Shown piece after piece: positions 23,479-32,248 of a stretch of 64,000 nt of DNA; the first letter of the stretch is position 1, and each line of letters opens with the position of its first letter. The translations under genes were made by a program, and so were the position numbers. Under the pieces are notes generated by a model. The model was not told the origin of the DNA and ran no database searches. It worked only from the letters and a program-made list of their open reading frames with translations. Source of the stretch: an uncultured Collinsella sp. (lineage in GTDB: Bacteria > Actinomycetota > Coriobacteriia > Coriobacteriales > Coriobacteriaceae); assembly GCA_902494345.1 (NCBI GenBank), contig CABUSV010000014.1:4847-68846 (forward strand). The letters run 5' to 3'.

Positions 23479-25806
23479 TTAAGCGGAAACTGCGGCGGAA
23501 GCAGTGTTGGTCTCGTCCTCATCGGTCCATGCATGCTTGGGCATGGGACGGAAAATCTGGAAGAGCATCGCAACCAGCAGCACAATGGCCACAACCGTCC
23601 AGATACCAAACTGCCCCAGAACAAGCAGGTTGTAGAACTGGTTGATGAACAGGCCGATCACCCAAGCGAAGGCGCACTCGTAGCCGATGGCAATCGCGGT
23701 CCACTTGCCAGAGTCCATCTGGTTGCGGATGGTGCCAATGGCGGCAAAGCACGGAGCGCACAGCAGGTTGAAGGCGCCGAAGGCCACGCAAGCGCCCATG
23801 GTGGGGAACATGCCGGCAAACGCGGTCCACAGGCTCGGGTCGGTCTCGCCCGCGTCGGCGACGGACAGCAGCGAGCCGGCGGTGGCGACGACGTTCTCCT
23901 TGGCGACGAGGCCAGAGACGGTCAGTGCGGTTGCCTGCCAGGTGCTAAAGCCGAGCGGGGCGAAGATCCAAGCGACCAGGTTGCCGAGCATGGCGAGCAC
24001 GGAGTAGTCCATGAACTCCTCGGGGATGCCGTCCATCGCAGGCAGGAAGCCAAAGGAACCGTTGTAGCTACCAAAGTTGGACAGGAACCAAACCACGACA
24101 GTGGAGGCGAAGATGACCGTGCCGGCCTTCTTGATAAAGGCCCAGCAGCGCTCCCACACGTGCAGCGCCCAAGAGCGGATCGCCGGGAAGTGGTAGGCGG
24201 GAAGCTCCATAACGAACGGCGTCGGGCGACCGGCGAAGAGCTTGGTCTTCTTGAGCATAAGGCCCGAGGCGATGACGGCAAAGACGCCCAGGAAGTAGAA
24301 GAGCGGGCTGATCCACGCCGCGGTGGTGGAAGAGTCGCCGATGATGGAACCCATGAGCAGGGCGATGATCGGCAGCTTAGCGCCGCAGGGGATGAACGTG
24401 GTAGTCATGACCGTCATGCGGCGGTCCTTCTCGTTCTCGATGGTCTTAGTAGCCATGACGCCGGGGACGCCGCAGCCCGAAGACACGAGCATGGGGATGA
24501 ACGACTTACCGGACAGGCCAAAGCGGCGGAACACGCGGTCCATGATGAAGGCAACGCGGGCCATGTAGCCGCAGTCCTCCAGGAAGGACAGCATCACAAA
24601 AAGCAGGAACATCTGCGGCACAAAGCCGAAGATGGCGCCCAGGCCGCCGACGATACCGTCACAGACGAGCGAATCGACCAGGCCACCGTCCTCGGTGCCA
24701 CCCGCCACAAGCGCGTCGTGGACCATGGTGGTAATACCCGGAACATACGGGCCATACTGCGCCGGGTCGACCGAGTCAGCGTCGTCACCCGCGGCCTCGA
24801 CAGCCTCATCGTAGGCGTCGCGGCCCTGGCCGAGCACATACCAACCGTCGGTACCAAAGAGCTGGTCGTTGGTGAAGTCGGTCACCGTGCCGCCCAAGGT
24901 AGAAACGGCGATGTAGTACACGCAGAACATGATGACGACAAAGATCGGCAGGCCCAGAATACGGTTGGTAACCACGCGGTCGATCTTCTCGGAGGTGCTC
25001 ATCTTGGCCGGGGCCTTGGTGAGGCACTCGTCGATGATGTGCGCGATTACGCCGTAGCGCTCACCGGTGATGATGGACTCGGCGTCGTCATCGCAATCCT
25101 GCTCGCACTGGGCGACCAGCTGCTCTACGCGAGCAGCCTTCTCCTTAGTGAGGTTGATGAGCTTGCAGGCGTCCGCGTCGCGCTCAAACAGCTTGACAGC
25201 GTAGTAGCGGCGCTTGTTGGCGGGAACGCTCGCCGGAAGGTTGTTCTCGATGTGGTCCAGAACGTCCTCGATGGAGGAGTCGAACTTGTGCTCCGGCACC
25301 TGGCCCTTGGAAGCGGCGGACTTCTTAACCTGCTCGAACAGCTCCTTGATACCCTTGTTCTTAAGAGCCGAGATCATCATGACCGGGCAGCCGAGCTTCT
25401 TGGACAGCTTGTCGGTGTCGATCTTGTCACCGTTCTTCTCGACCAAGTCGGCCATGTTGAGGGCAACGACCACGGGCAGGCCGGTCTCGATAACCTGAAG
25501 CGCCAGGTACAGGTTGCGCTCGAGGTTGGTGGCATCGACGACTTGGACGACAACATCGGGCTCGCCGCTCATGAGGTAATCGCGCGAGCATTGCTCCTCG
25601 GGGCTGTAGGGGGAAAGCGAGTAGATGCCAGGGAGGTCTGTGATGGTAACGTTCTTGTCGCTTAGGAGCTTGGCTTCCTTTTTCTCAACCGTGACGCCGG
25701 GCCAGTTGCCAACGTAGCCGTTGGCGCCGGTGATCAGGTTGAAAAGCGTGGTCTTGCCGCAGTTGGGGTTACCCGCCAGCGCGACATGGATCTGAGAATC
25801 CGCCAT
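23479..25806 (-). CDS. feoB: Ferrous iron transport protein B
   Basis: A 775-residue inner-membrane Fe(II) transporter. The N-terminal G domain has G1 GNPNCGKTTLFN, G3 DLPGIYSLS and G4 NMAD, followed by a helical GDI-like region. The C-terminal half contains two Gate motifs within about 8-9 membrane helices and ends in a short charged tail. The length is normal for the family. Gene order feoA-feoA-feoB on one strand, with a palindrome (25882-25901) between the second feoA and feoB, indicates iron-regulated expression. The large opposite-strand open frame over this gene is a high-GC shadow. Confidence 0.95.
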   Translation of the reverse strand: MADSQIHVALAGNPNCGKTTLFNLITGANGYVGNWPGVTVEKKEAKLLSDKNVTITDLPGIYSLSPYSPEEQCSRDYLMSGEPDVVVQVVDATNLERNLYLALQVIETGLPVVVALNMADLVEKNGDKIDTDKLSKKLGCPVMMISALKNKGIKELFEQVKKSAASKGQVPEHKFDSSIEDVLDHIENNLPASVPANKRRYYAVKLFERDADACKLINLTKEKAARVEQLVAQCEQDCDDDAESIITGERYGVIAHIIDECLTKAPAKMSTSEKIDRVVTNRILGLPIFVVIMFCVYYIAVSTLGGTVTDFTNDQLFGTDGWYVLGQGRDAYDEAVEAAGDDADSVDPAQYGPYVPGITTMVHDALVAGGTEDGGLVDSLVCDGIVGGLGAIFGFVPQMFLLFVMLSFLEDCGYMARVAFIMDRVFRRFGLSGKSFIPMLVSSGCGVPGVMATKTIENEKDRRMTVMTTTFIPCGAKLPIIALLMGSIIGDSSTTAAWISPLFYFLGVFAVIASGLMLKKTKLFAGRPTPFVMELPAYHFPAIRSWALHVWERCWAFIKKAGTVIFASTVVVWFLSNFGSYNGSFGFLPAMDGIPEEFMDYSVLAMLGNLVAWIFAPLGFSTWQATALTVSGLVAKENVVATAGSLLSVADAGETDPSLWTAFAGMFPTMGACVAFGAFNLLCAPCFAAIGTIRNQMDSGKWTAIAIGYECAFAWVIGLFINQFYNLLVLGQFGIWTVVAIVLLVAMLFQIFRPMPKHAWTDEDETNTASAAVSA

Positions 25807-25881
25807 TCAATCCTTCTTCCTTGTGTGCCTGCGCTGCTTTCTCCGCGCAGGCTGGATAATGTGCTTCAAAGATGCTGCATT

Positions 25882-25901
25882 AAGTTAGAAAAACCTAACT
25901 T
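25882..25901. promoter_or_regulatory. Iron-repressor-like palindrome upstream of feoB
   Basis: AAGTTAG-AAAAAC-CTAACTT is a perfect 7+6+7 dyad, 76 bases before the feoB start. It resembles DtxR/IdeR-family operators (TTAGGTTAG-type half-sites). The regulator itself is not in the window. Confidence 0.6.
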
Positions 25902-25929
25902 TATCTGCAGAAATATGCGCCGCGAGTCC

Positions 25930-26151
25930 TTACTGGACCTCGACGACGGCGGCCTCCTCCTTGCGGATGGAAAGCTCGTAGCCGCGCACGTTGATCTCGA
26001 CCGGATCACCGAGCGGTGCAACCTTCACGACCTTGAACGAAGTGCCCTTGATGAGCCCCAGGTCCATAAGGTGGCGGCGAAGCGCACCCTCACCGTGAAG
26101 CTTGACGATGGTGGAGCTCTCGCCCACCTTAACGTCACCCAACGTCTTCAT
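25930..26151 (-). CDS. feoA: FeoA family protein (second)
   Basis: A 73-residue SH3-like small protein that works with the FeoB G domain (LGDVKVGESSTIVKL ... HLMDLGLIKGTSFKVV). It lies directly downstream of a longer FeoA paralogue (26192-26434) and upstream of feoB. Two FeoA paralogues ahead of feoB is a recurrent arrangement in anaerobes. The ATG at 26151 is followed without gaps by the FeoA core. Confidence 0.9.
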   Translation of the reverse strand: MKTLGDVKVGESSTIVKLHGEGALRRHLMDLGLIKGTSFKVVKVAPLGDPVEINVRGYELSIRKEEAAVVEVQ

Positions 26152-26191
26152 TTACTTGTCCCCCTTTCAGTGCGTACAGAAATACCGTCGA

Positions 26192-26434
26192 CTAACCGAC
26201 GGTCATGATGTGCATGGCAACCTTGGAATCGATACCAAAGCGTGCGCCCAGCACAGTGACGATGATATTGGCGCCACTCGAGCTCACCACGTGGATTTCG
26301 TTGCCCTCGACAAAGCCGAGGTCCTTGAGGTGGTGCTTCATATCCTCATTGCCCTTTACACGAGACACGCGCACGGTTTCGCCCGCTTTTACCATCGAAA
26401 GCGGCATTGCCGGCATCTGCGGTCCGCAAGACAT
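26192..26434 (-). CDS. feoA: FeoA family protein (first)
   Basis: An 80-residue FeoA-fold protein (MVKAGETVRVSRVKG ... HHLKDLGFVEGNEIHVV) with a short Met/Pro/Cys-containing N-terminal extension (SCGPQMPAMPL). The ATG at 26434 has AGGAG upstream and is preferred over the upstream in-frame start at 26479, which would run into the operator. It is first in the feo operon and divergent from nothing; the palindrome at 26478-26532 is its likely control site. Confidence 0.88.
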   Translation of the reverse strand: MSCGPQMPAMPLSMVKAGETVRVSRVKGNEDMKHHLKDLGFVEGNEIHVVSSSGANIIVTVLGARFGIDSKVAMHIMTVG

Positions 26435-26477
26435 GACTGGGCTCCTAACATCGATTCGTCCTTCACATCGACGCAGC

Positions 26478-26532
26478 AAAAGTTAACCACGCCTATGTTC
26501 GCTTTAGTAAACTAACACGTGGTTAACTTTTT
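26478..26532. promoter_or_regulatory. Large operator-like palindrome upstream of the feo operon
   Basis: AAAAGTTAACCACG and its perfect complement flank a 26-base centre that itself contains TTTAGTAAACTAAC. The element lies 44 bases upstream of the first feoA start. Metal-dependent repression is inferred from context. Confidence 0.55.
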
Positions 26533-26581
26533 GGAAAGGGTCCCCATCCAGATTTCGAAAAAGTTTCCCATACGAAACAAA

Positions 26582-26612
26582 GGCACCGCAAAGACCATCT
26601 CTTTGCAGTGCC
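26582..26612 (-). terminator. Terminator of the HPr gene
   Basis: GGCAC(c)GCAAAGA and TCTTTGC(a)GTGCC form a 13-bp stem with one mismatch, followed on the minus strand by TTTGTTT. Confidence 0.75.
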
Positions 26613-26667
26613 TATTGATACCAATTTATGCAACAGAGGGGACTGCCCCTTTGTCACATTGTTGAGG

Positions 26668-26916
26668 TTAAAGCGAGAGGTTTCTGATCGACGTGACGCA
26701 GGAGGCCTCATCCACGCCCGAAACACGGAACACGACGTCTTCGCCACATTCGCCGCAGAGTGCCATGAGCCCTATAACGTCGCGGCCATCCGTGTGGCGA
26801 TCGCCGATACTGACTGACACGTCGCTACGATGCTTGGCAATGATGTCATAGAGCAGCGCAACCGGGCGGGCATGTAATCCCAACGGATCTTTAATCGTCT
26901 TTGTAAACTCGACCAT
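26668..26916 (-). CDS. HPr-family phosphocarrier with Asp at position 46
   Basis: An 82-residue HPr. The phosphorylated histidine is exactly His15 (GLHARP). At position 46, where Gram-positive HPr has the regulatory Ser (KSIMGVMSL), this protein reads RDVIGLMAL, giving Asp46. The remainder follows the family (VVFRVSG, then E near the C-terminus). The ATG at 26916 has GGGAGGGG upstream. Ser46 phosphorylation by HPr kinase normally drives carbon catabolite control; an Asp mimics phosphoserine in known mutants. This copy may therefore be locked in, or specialised for, a non-PTS role. It is monocistronic with no PTS enzymes nearby. Confidence 0.9.
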   Translation of the reverse strand: MVEFTKTIKDPLGLHARPVALLYDIIAKHRSDVSVSIGDRHTDGRDVIGLMALCGECGEDVVFRVSGVDEASCVTSIRNLSL

Positions 26917-27007
26917 GTCCCCTCCCACGACATCGCACATTCGGCCGGCAAACCCAGCCACGTGGTAGTTATTGTACGTTACCGGCCGCATCCCCGTCCC
27001 AAAAAAA

Positions 27008-27034
27008 CGAGGGAAGGCACGCGTCCTTCCCTCG
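27008..27034 (-). terminator. Terminator of aspS
   Basis: CGAGGGAAGG and CCTTCCCTCG stem, followed on the minus strand by seven Ts. It is a textbook intrinsic terminator, 26 bases past the aspS stop. Confidence 0.9.
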
Positions 27035-27059
27035 CAACGGGCAATATGTAGCCGCTTGC

Positions 27060-28847
27060 CTACATCAGGCGCAGGCTGACGTCCTTGAGCTGGGCACCGC
27101 TAACGGCACTCGGGGCGCCCGACATAAGGTCAGAGCCGCTGGCCGTCTTGGGGAACGCCATGACGTCGCGGATGGAGTCGGAACCGGTAAGCAGCATGCA
27201 CACGCGGTCCAGCCCCAGAGCGAAACCGCCCATCGGGGGCGCACCAAACTTGAGGGCCTCCATGAGGAAGCCGAACTGAGACTCGGCGCGCTCCTCGGTA
27301 AAGCCCAGGAGCTTGAGCATGGACATCTGCATCTCGGCGTTGTGGATACGCATACCGCCACCGCCGGCCTCAAAGCCGTCCATGACAAAGTCGTAGGTGC
27401 ACGAACCGGCTGCCAGGGGATCGGCCTCGATCTTGGCGATGTCGGTCTCGGTCGGCAGGGTAAAGGGCTGGTGCTCGGCAGCATAGGCCTTGCGATCCTC
27501 GTCCCAATGGAACAGCGGGAAGTTGACGACCCACAGGAAGTCGTGACCCTCGCGCTTGATCTCAAGCGCATTGGCCATGTGCGAACGCATACCGCCCAGG
27601 ATCTCATCAGAGAGCAGGCGCGGGCCGGCGGCGAACATCACAAGGTCGCCGGGCTCGACGTCCATGCGCTCGCGCAGAGCGGCCATCTCCTCGTCCGAGA
27701 AGAACTTGACGATGGGGCTGTTGATGGAGCCGTCCTCGCGGAAGGCGATCCATGCCAGGCCCTTGGCGCCAAACGTGGAGGCCACGCCGGCGAGCTTATC
27801 GATCTTGGCACGTGCCCAGGCACCGGCGCCCTTAGCGTTGATGGCCTTGACGACAGAGCCCTCCTCATTTGCGGCGGTCGCAAAGACCTTGAACTTGGAG
27901 TTGGCAAAGATGTCGGTCAGGTCGACCAGGTGCATGCCATAGCGGGTATCGGGCTTGTCGGAGCCATAGGTGTCCATGGCCTCCCAGTAGTCCATGCGAC
28001 GCAGCGGCGTGGGCATCTCGACGCCCATGCGACCGAAGGCATCGGCCAGGACCTCTTCGAGCGCGCTCATGACATCGTTCTGGTCCACGAAGGACATCTC
28101 GATATCGACCTGGGTGAACTCGGGCTGACGGTCGGCACGCAGGTCCTCGTCGCGGAAGCACTTGGCAACCTGGTAGTAGCGCTCGACGCCACCGACCATG
28201 AGCAGCTGCTTCAGAAGCTGCGGGGACTGCGGCAGGGCGTAGAAGTTGCCCGGCTGGATGCGGCTGGGGACGATGAAGTCGCGGGCGCCCTCGGGCGTGG
28301 ACTTGAACAGGGAGGGCGTCTCGACCTCCATGAACTCACGGTTGTGCAGCGCCTCGCGAATGGCAAAGGTAAAGTCGGAGCGCAGCTTGAGGTTGGCCAT
28401 CATCTCGGGACGACGGAGGTCCAGATAACGATAGCGCAGACGGGTGTCCTCGCTGGTCTCGATGCCGTCCTCGATCTGGAACGGCGGGGTGACGGACGTG
28501 TTGAGAACCTCGGCGTGGTCGGTCAGGACCTCGATCTCGCCGGTCGCGAGCTTGGTGTTGGTGGTCTCCTCGCCACGGGAGCGCACGACGCCGTGGATCT
28601 TGATGGGCCACTCGGGACGCATGGTCTCGGCGATCTTAAAGGCGTCGCCGTCGGAGTGCTCGGGGTCGAAGGTGAGCTGCGTGATGCCCTCGCGGTCGCG
28701 AAGGTCGCAGAAAATAAGGCCGCCGTGGTCACGGCGACGGCTCACCCAACCGGTGAGGGTGACCTCTTCGCCCACGTTCTCGCGGCGAAGCTCGCCGCAG
28801 GTACGGGTGTGCATGGAATGCTCGTCGATGGGACGGGTCTGGCTCAT
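27060..28847 (-). CDS. aspS: Aspartate--tRNA ligase
   Basis: A 595-residue class II synthetase. The N-terminal OB anticodon-binding fold is residues about 10-110 (VTLTGWVSRRRDHGG). The class II core follows (motif 2 AKCFRDEDLRADRQPEFTQ; motif 3 FALGLDRVCMLLTG), with the bacterial GAD insertion in between. The length fits bacterial AspRS. The ATG at 28847 has AAGGAGG upstream. It is monocistronic. Confidence 0.96.
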   Translation of the reverse strand: MSQTRPIDEHSMHTRTCGELRRENVGEEVTLTGWVSRRRDHGGLIFCDLRDREGITQLTFDPEHSDGDAFKIAETMRPEWPIKIHGVVRSRGEETTNTKLATGEIEVLTDHAEVLNTSVTPPFQIEDGIETSEDTRLRYRYLDLRRPEMMANLKLRSDFTFAIREALHNREFMEVETPSLFKSTPEGARDFIVPSRIQPGNFYALPQSPQLLKQLLMVGGVERYYQVAKCFRDEDLRADRQPEFTQVDIEMSFVDQNDVMSALEEVLADAFGRMGVEMPTPLRRMDYWEAMDTYGSDKPDTRYGMHLVDLTDIFANSKFKVFATAANEEGSVVKAINAKGAGAWARAKIDKLAGVASTFGAKGLAWIAFREDGSINSPIVKFFSDEEMAALRERMDVEPGDLVMFAAGPRLLSDEILGGMRSHMANALEIKREGHDFLWVVNFPLFHWDEDRKAYAAEHQPFTLPTETDIAKIEADPLAAGSCTYDFVMDGFEAGGGGMRIHNAEMQMSMLKLLGFTEERAESQFGFLMEALKFGAPPMGGFALGLDRVCMLLTGSDSIRDVMAFPKTASGSDLMSGAPSAVSGAQLKDVSLRLM

Positions 28848-29103
28848 ACCAGTGATCCTCCTTTATGGATCTGTGCCGCCCCGTGTCGTTCCGGGCGGCG
28901 TCGTACAGATTTGCCCAGCCTGCGTAAACCGCGCAGCCAGACATGGCGTTCTATCTTATCGCACCTGTGTCGATGTGCCGCGGAAAAGTAGCTCCTGCCC
29001 AAAGACTTGACGGAGACGAAACAATTGACGCGCCGCGGCACCCGCCCGCGCTCGTCACGTGCGACAATATGCCCCAATAAAACAGCACTTGGAAAGGCCC
29101 GTC

Positions 29104-29739
29104 ATGACTGCACGCCTCATCGTTATGGATATCGACTCCACGCTCATCAACCAGGAGGTCGTCGACCTGTTGGGCGAGGAGGCAGGCGTGGGCGAGCAAG
29201 TTGCGCGGATCACCGAACGCGCCATGCGCGGCGAGCTGGACTTTAAGCAAGCGCTCGAGGAGCGCGTGGGGCTGCTTGCCGGCTTGGATGAGAGCGTGTT
29301 CGAGCGCACTTTTGAGCGCGTGACATTTACCCCCGGCGCGTTAGAGCTTGTGCGCTCGGCACACAGCAAGGGCTGGAAGGTCGGCGTGGTAAGCGGCGGC
29401 TTCCACGAGATCGCTGACAAGATCGTAGCCGCCGCGGGTATCGACTTTTGCCTGGCCAACCGCCTGGAAGTCGTGGACGGCAAGCTCACCGGTAAGTTGG
29501 CTGCCGACATTGTGACCAAGGAGTCCAAGCTCATCCAGCTGCTGGATTGGGCGGTTGAGTGCGGCGTCGATATGGCACACACGGTCGCTATTGGCGACGG
29601 CGCCAACGACATCCCCATGATCCAGGCCGCGGGCACTGGTATCGCGTTTTGCGCCAAGCCCAAGACGCGCGAGGCCGCCCCGTTTGCCATCGACGAGCGC
29701 AACCTGATGCTCGCCATGGACATCATCCTACGTGACTAG
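29104..29739 (+). CDS. serB: Phosphoserine phosphatase
   Basis: A 211-residue HAD enzyme that removes the phosphate from L-phosphoserine, the last step of serine synthesis. Motif I is MDIDSTLIN (DxDST, typical of SerB), motif II VVSGGF, and motif IV IGDGANDIPMI. A four-helix cap sits between motifs I and II. The ATG at 29104 has GGAAAGG upstream. It lacks the regulatory ACT domain present in some SerB forms, so it is a minimal version. No other serine genes are adjacent. Confidence 0.9.
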   Translation: MTARLIVMDIDSTLINQEVVDLLGEEAGVGEQVARITERAMRGELDFKQALEERVGLLAGLDESVFERTFERVTFTPGALELVRSAHSKGWKVGVVSGGFHEIADKIVAAAGIDFCLANRLEVVDGKLTGKLAADIVTKESKLIQLLDWAVECGVDMAHTVAIGDGANDIPMIQAAGTGIAFCAKPKTREAAPFAIDERNLMLAMDIILRD

Positions 29740-29777
29740 TCGATCTGTCTAACAATAGAATCAATTCCCCTATGTCT

Positions 29778-29813
29778 AGTTTCCGAACGATTTTTTTCTA
29801 ATGTTCGGAAACT
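29778..29813. promoter_or_regulatory. 11-bp inverted repeat over the larB promoter
   Basis: AGTTTCCGAAC (29778-29788) and GTTCGGAAACT (29803-29813) flank 14 T-rich bases. The right arm overlaps the likely -35 region (TTCGGA) of a promoter with -10 TAGACT at 29827-29832. No T-run follows, so an operator is more likely than a terminator of serB. The TetR regulator of the operon is a natural candidate to bind it. Confidence 0.5.
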
Positions 29814-29855
29814 CCCTTTCTCGTGCTAGACTTTGCACCGTCGAAGGGAACATAT

Positions 29856-30638
29856 ATGGATAAGCGAGATCTTGAGCAATTGCTGAGCGATGTTGCCGGC
29901 GGAGCAGTCACCCCAGCCGTCGCCCTCACGCGCATCCAGACGGCTCCGACCGCCGATCTGGGTTTTGCACAGCTCGATCTTTCGCGCGGGGTGCGCCAGG
30001 GAGCCGGCGAGGTTGTCTACGGTGCGGGTAAAACCGCCGAGCAGATTGCCGCCATTATCGAAGCGCTGCGCGATGCTGGCCAGGAGCGCATCCTGGTCAC
30101 GCGCCTGGACAGCGAAAAAGCAGCCCGCACCTCGGAGCTCCTCGACAACGGCATCGACCTGGGATATGTCCCGGACGCGCAGCTCGCCCTCGTGGGCGGC
30201 AAGCCCTCCCCCACCGGTAACGGACGCATCGTCGTCGCCTGCGCCGGCACGAGCGACCTGCCCGTCGCCGAGGAAGCCGCGTTGACGGCCGAGTTCTATG
30301 GCAACGAGGTCGATCGCCTCTACGACGTAGGCGTCGCCGGTCTGCACCGCCTGCTCGCGCATGCCGAGGAACTTGCCCAGGCACAGGTGGTCATCGCCAT
30401 CGCCGGCATGGAGGGCGCACTGGCGAGCGTTGTCGGCGGTCTGGTGAGCTGTCCGGTCATAGCCGTTCCCACCAGCGTGGGCTACGGCGCGAGCTTTGGT
30501 GGCGTAGCCGCGCTGCTCGCCATGCTCAACTCCTGCGCCAGCGGCGTTTCGGTCGTCAATATCGACAACGGCTTTGGCGCCGCCTACCAGGCAAGTCTTA
30601 TCAATCATCTGAGCGCCGGCACGCCTCGCGCCCGTTAA
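29856..30638 (+). CDS. larB: LarB, nickel-pincer nucleotide carboxylase/hydrolase
   Basis: A 260-residue enzyme that carboxylates nicotinic acid adenine dinucleotide and releases AMP, the first step in making the nickel-pincer cofactor of lactate racemase. The C-terminal half is the AIR-carboxylase (PurE-like) fold with VGYGASFGGVAALLAML and the final NIDNGFGAAY. An N-terminal LarB-specific region (residues about 1-90, DKRDLEQLLSDVAGGAV) precedes it. The ATG at 29856 has GAAGGGAA upstream. It is the first gene of the larB-larC-tetR operon, 10 bases before larC. Confidence 0.92.
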   Translation: MDKRDLEQLLSDVAGGAVTPAVALTRIQTAPTADLGFAQLDLSRGVRQGAGEVVYGAGKTAEQIAAIIEALRDAGQERILVTRLDSEKAARTSELLDNGIDLGYVPDAQLALVGGKPSPTGNGRIVVACAGTSDLPVAEEAALTAEFYGNEVDRLYDVGVAGLHRLLAHAEELAQAQVVIAIAGMEGALASVVGGLVSCPVIAVPTSVGYGASFGGVAALLAMLNSCASGVSVVNIDNGFGAAYQASLINHLSAGTPRAR

Positions 30639-30648
30639 GGAGCATTTC

Positions 30649-31545
30649 ATGTCTAACCATCAGCACACGCTTATCATCGACGGCACCTCGGGCATCAGCG
30701 GCGACATGACCGTCGCGGCCCTGCTCGACTTGGGCGCCAGCGAGGAGCACCTGCGCGAACAGCTCGCCACGCTGCCGGTCGACGGCTTTGAGATTGCCGT
30801 TACACGCGTAAACAAGCATGGCATCGACGCCTGCGACTTTGACGTTCAGCTGGCAGAGGAGCTCGAGAACCACGACCACGATATGGCCTGGCTCTACGGC
30901 AACGAAGCAGCCACCGAGCACACGCACGAGCATGAGCACCACCATCATGACCATGTCGAGCACGAACACGAGCACTGCCACGAGCATGGCCACGAGGACC
31001 ATCATCACGCCCACCACCATCACCACCGTTCTTTGGCGGACGTCACTGCCATCATCGATGGCTCGCAGCTGAGCGATGGTGCCAAGCGTCGTGCCCTCGC
31101 CATCTTTACCGCACTCGCTGCAGCTGAGGCTAAAGCTCACGGCAAAACGCCCGAGACCGTCCTGTTTCACGAGGTAGGCGCCGTCGACTCCATCGTCGAC
31201 GTCTGCTCTGTCGCCATCTGCCTCGACGATCTGGGTATTGAAGATATCGTGGTCGAGTCGCTCTCCGAGGGTCACGGAACCATCCGTTGCGCCCACGGTC
31301 TCATGCCTATTCCCGTCCCCGCTGTCGTCAACCTGTGTCAGGCGGGCAATATCGCCCTCACGCCTGCACCGGTCGCCGGCGAGCTCGTGACGCCGACGGG
31401 CGCCGCCATCGTCACCGCGCTGCGCACGTCCGACCAACTGCCCTCACGCTACTGCATCGAAGCCATCGGCTACGGCGCCGGCAAACGCCCCTACGAGGGT
31501 TGCTCCGGCACGCTCCGCTGCCTGCTCGTTCACGCGGACGCATAG
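30649..31545 (+). CDS. larC: LarC, N-terminal part only (LarC1-like), nickel insertion
   Basis: A 298-residue protein matching the LarC1 portion of the nickel-inserting cyclometallase. It starts LIIDGTSGISGDMTVAALL and contains a long His-rich stretch (residues about 85-127, EHEHHHHDHVEHEHEH-type) for metal loading. It continues through VLFHEVGAVDSIVDV to IGYGAGKRPYEG. It ends at LLVHADA, where family members go on into the C-terminal CTP-binding domain (LarC2, about 110-150 residues). In Lactobacillus the two parts are joined by programmed frameshifting. Here the next frame is a TetR gene starting two bases after the stop, so LarC2 is absent from this locus. Whether this truncated LarC works is unknown. 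Confidence 0.88.
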   Translation: MSNHQHTLIIDGTSGISGDMTVAALLDLGASEEHLREQLATLPVDGFEIAVTRVNKHGIDACDFDVQLAEELENHDHDMAWLYGNEAATEHTHEHEHHHHDHVEHEHEHCHEHGHEDHHHAHHHHHRSLADVTAIIDGSQLSDGAKRRALAIFTALAAAEAKAHGKTPETVLFHEVGAVDSIVDVCSVAICLDDLGIEDIVVESLSEGHGTIRCAHGLMPIPVPAVVNLCQAGNIALTPAPVAGELVTPTGAAIVTALRTSDQLPSRYCIEAIGYGAGKRPYEGCSGTLRCLLVHADA

Positions 31546-31547
31546 CC

Positions 31548-32087
31548 ATGGATGCCCGCAAGGCAAAAAGCCGTGCCGCCATCGTTGCGGCGTTCTCCGA
31601 GCTCCTGTGCGAGGAAGATTACGGCAGGATCACCGTCGGCGGCATCATCGCTCGCGCCCATGTGGGTCGGGCCACGTTCTACGGCCTCTTCAAAAGCAAA
31701 GATAACCTGCTCGCTGAGCTCGTGCGCGATATCTGCACCCATGCCCTCGACGATGACGGTGCGCCCCTCGATGACCCACTCGTACAGGTCGAGCATATCC
31801 TCAACAACCTCTGGGAGCGCCGCCAGGGCGTTCGAGCCCTCGTAGCCGGTGCCGGCTCACGCGTCTTCGCCGACTGTCTCCGCAAGACCATCATGTCGCG
31901 CGCAGCCGAAACCGTCCCCGTCGGCCCCGCAGGCCCCGCCGGCACCATGGACCGCAGTTTCCTACTACACCACATAGCCTCAAGCTTCGTAGGAATGGTC
32001 CAATGGTGGGCCTGGCACAACTTCGAAGCAGATAAAGCCGACGTAGCCAAAGACTACCTATCAGCCATAAAACCCCTCTTCAACTAA
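31548..32087 (+). CDS. TetR-family transcriptional regulator
   Basis: A 179-residue regulator. The N-terminal TetR helix-turn-helix is residues about 1-55 (RITVGGIIARAHVGRATFY, then GLFKSKDNLL). A helical ligand domain follows, ending SFVGMVQWWAWHNFEA. The ATG at 31548 lies two bases after the larC stop, so it is cotranscribed and probably translationally coupled. Known lar operons use a Crp-type LarR, so a TetR regulator in this position is a different solution. The inverted repeat at 29778-29813 is its likely operator (inferred). Confidence 0.85.
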   Translation: MDARKAKSRAAIVAAFSELLCEEDYGRITVGGIIARAHVGRATFYGLFKSKDNLLAELVRDICTHALDDDGAPLDDPLVQVEHILNNLWERRQGVRALVAGAGSRVFADCLRKTIMSRAAETVPVGPAGPAGTMDRSFLLHHIASSFVGMVQWWAWHNFEADKADVAKDYLSAIKPLFN

Positions 32088-32248
32088 GTAAGAAGCTCAT
32101 CCCAAAGCATCGTCCCAACCCAGGGCGCCACGCATCCCAAAGTGTCAATCGCGCTTCAGCGCCCCTACCAGCAACAAGCCCCTCCCATCCAAATTCAGAG
32201 ATATATGTTGGGTTGCTTGCACGAACGCAACAAAGACCCCGCAGCTGT

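Noticed and set aside
23428..25665. Long plus-strand open frame opposite feoB
   Set aside because: It is a shadow of a high-GC gene: feoB on the minus strand has all family motifs, while the plus frame has none and is rich in His, Arg and Gly.
30649..31550. Programmed frameshift joining LarC1 to a LarC2 domain
   Set aside because: The frames after the larC stop encode only a TetR regulator; no LarC2-like sequence is present to be fused.
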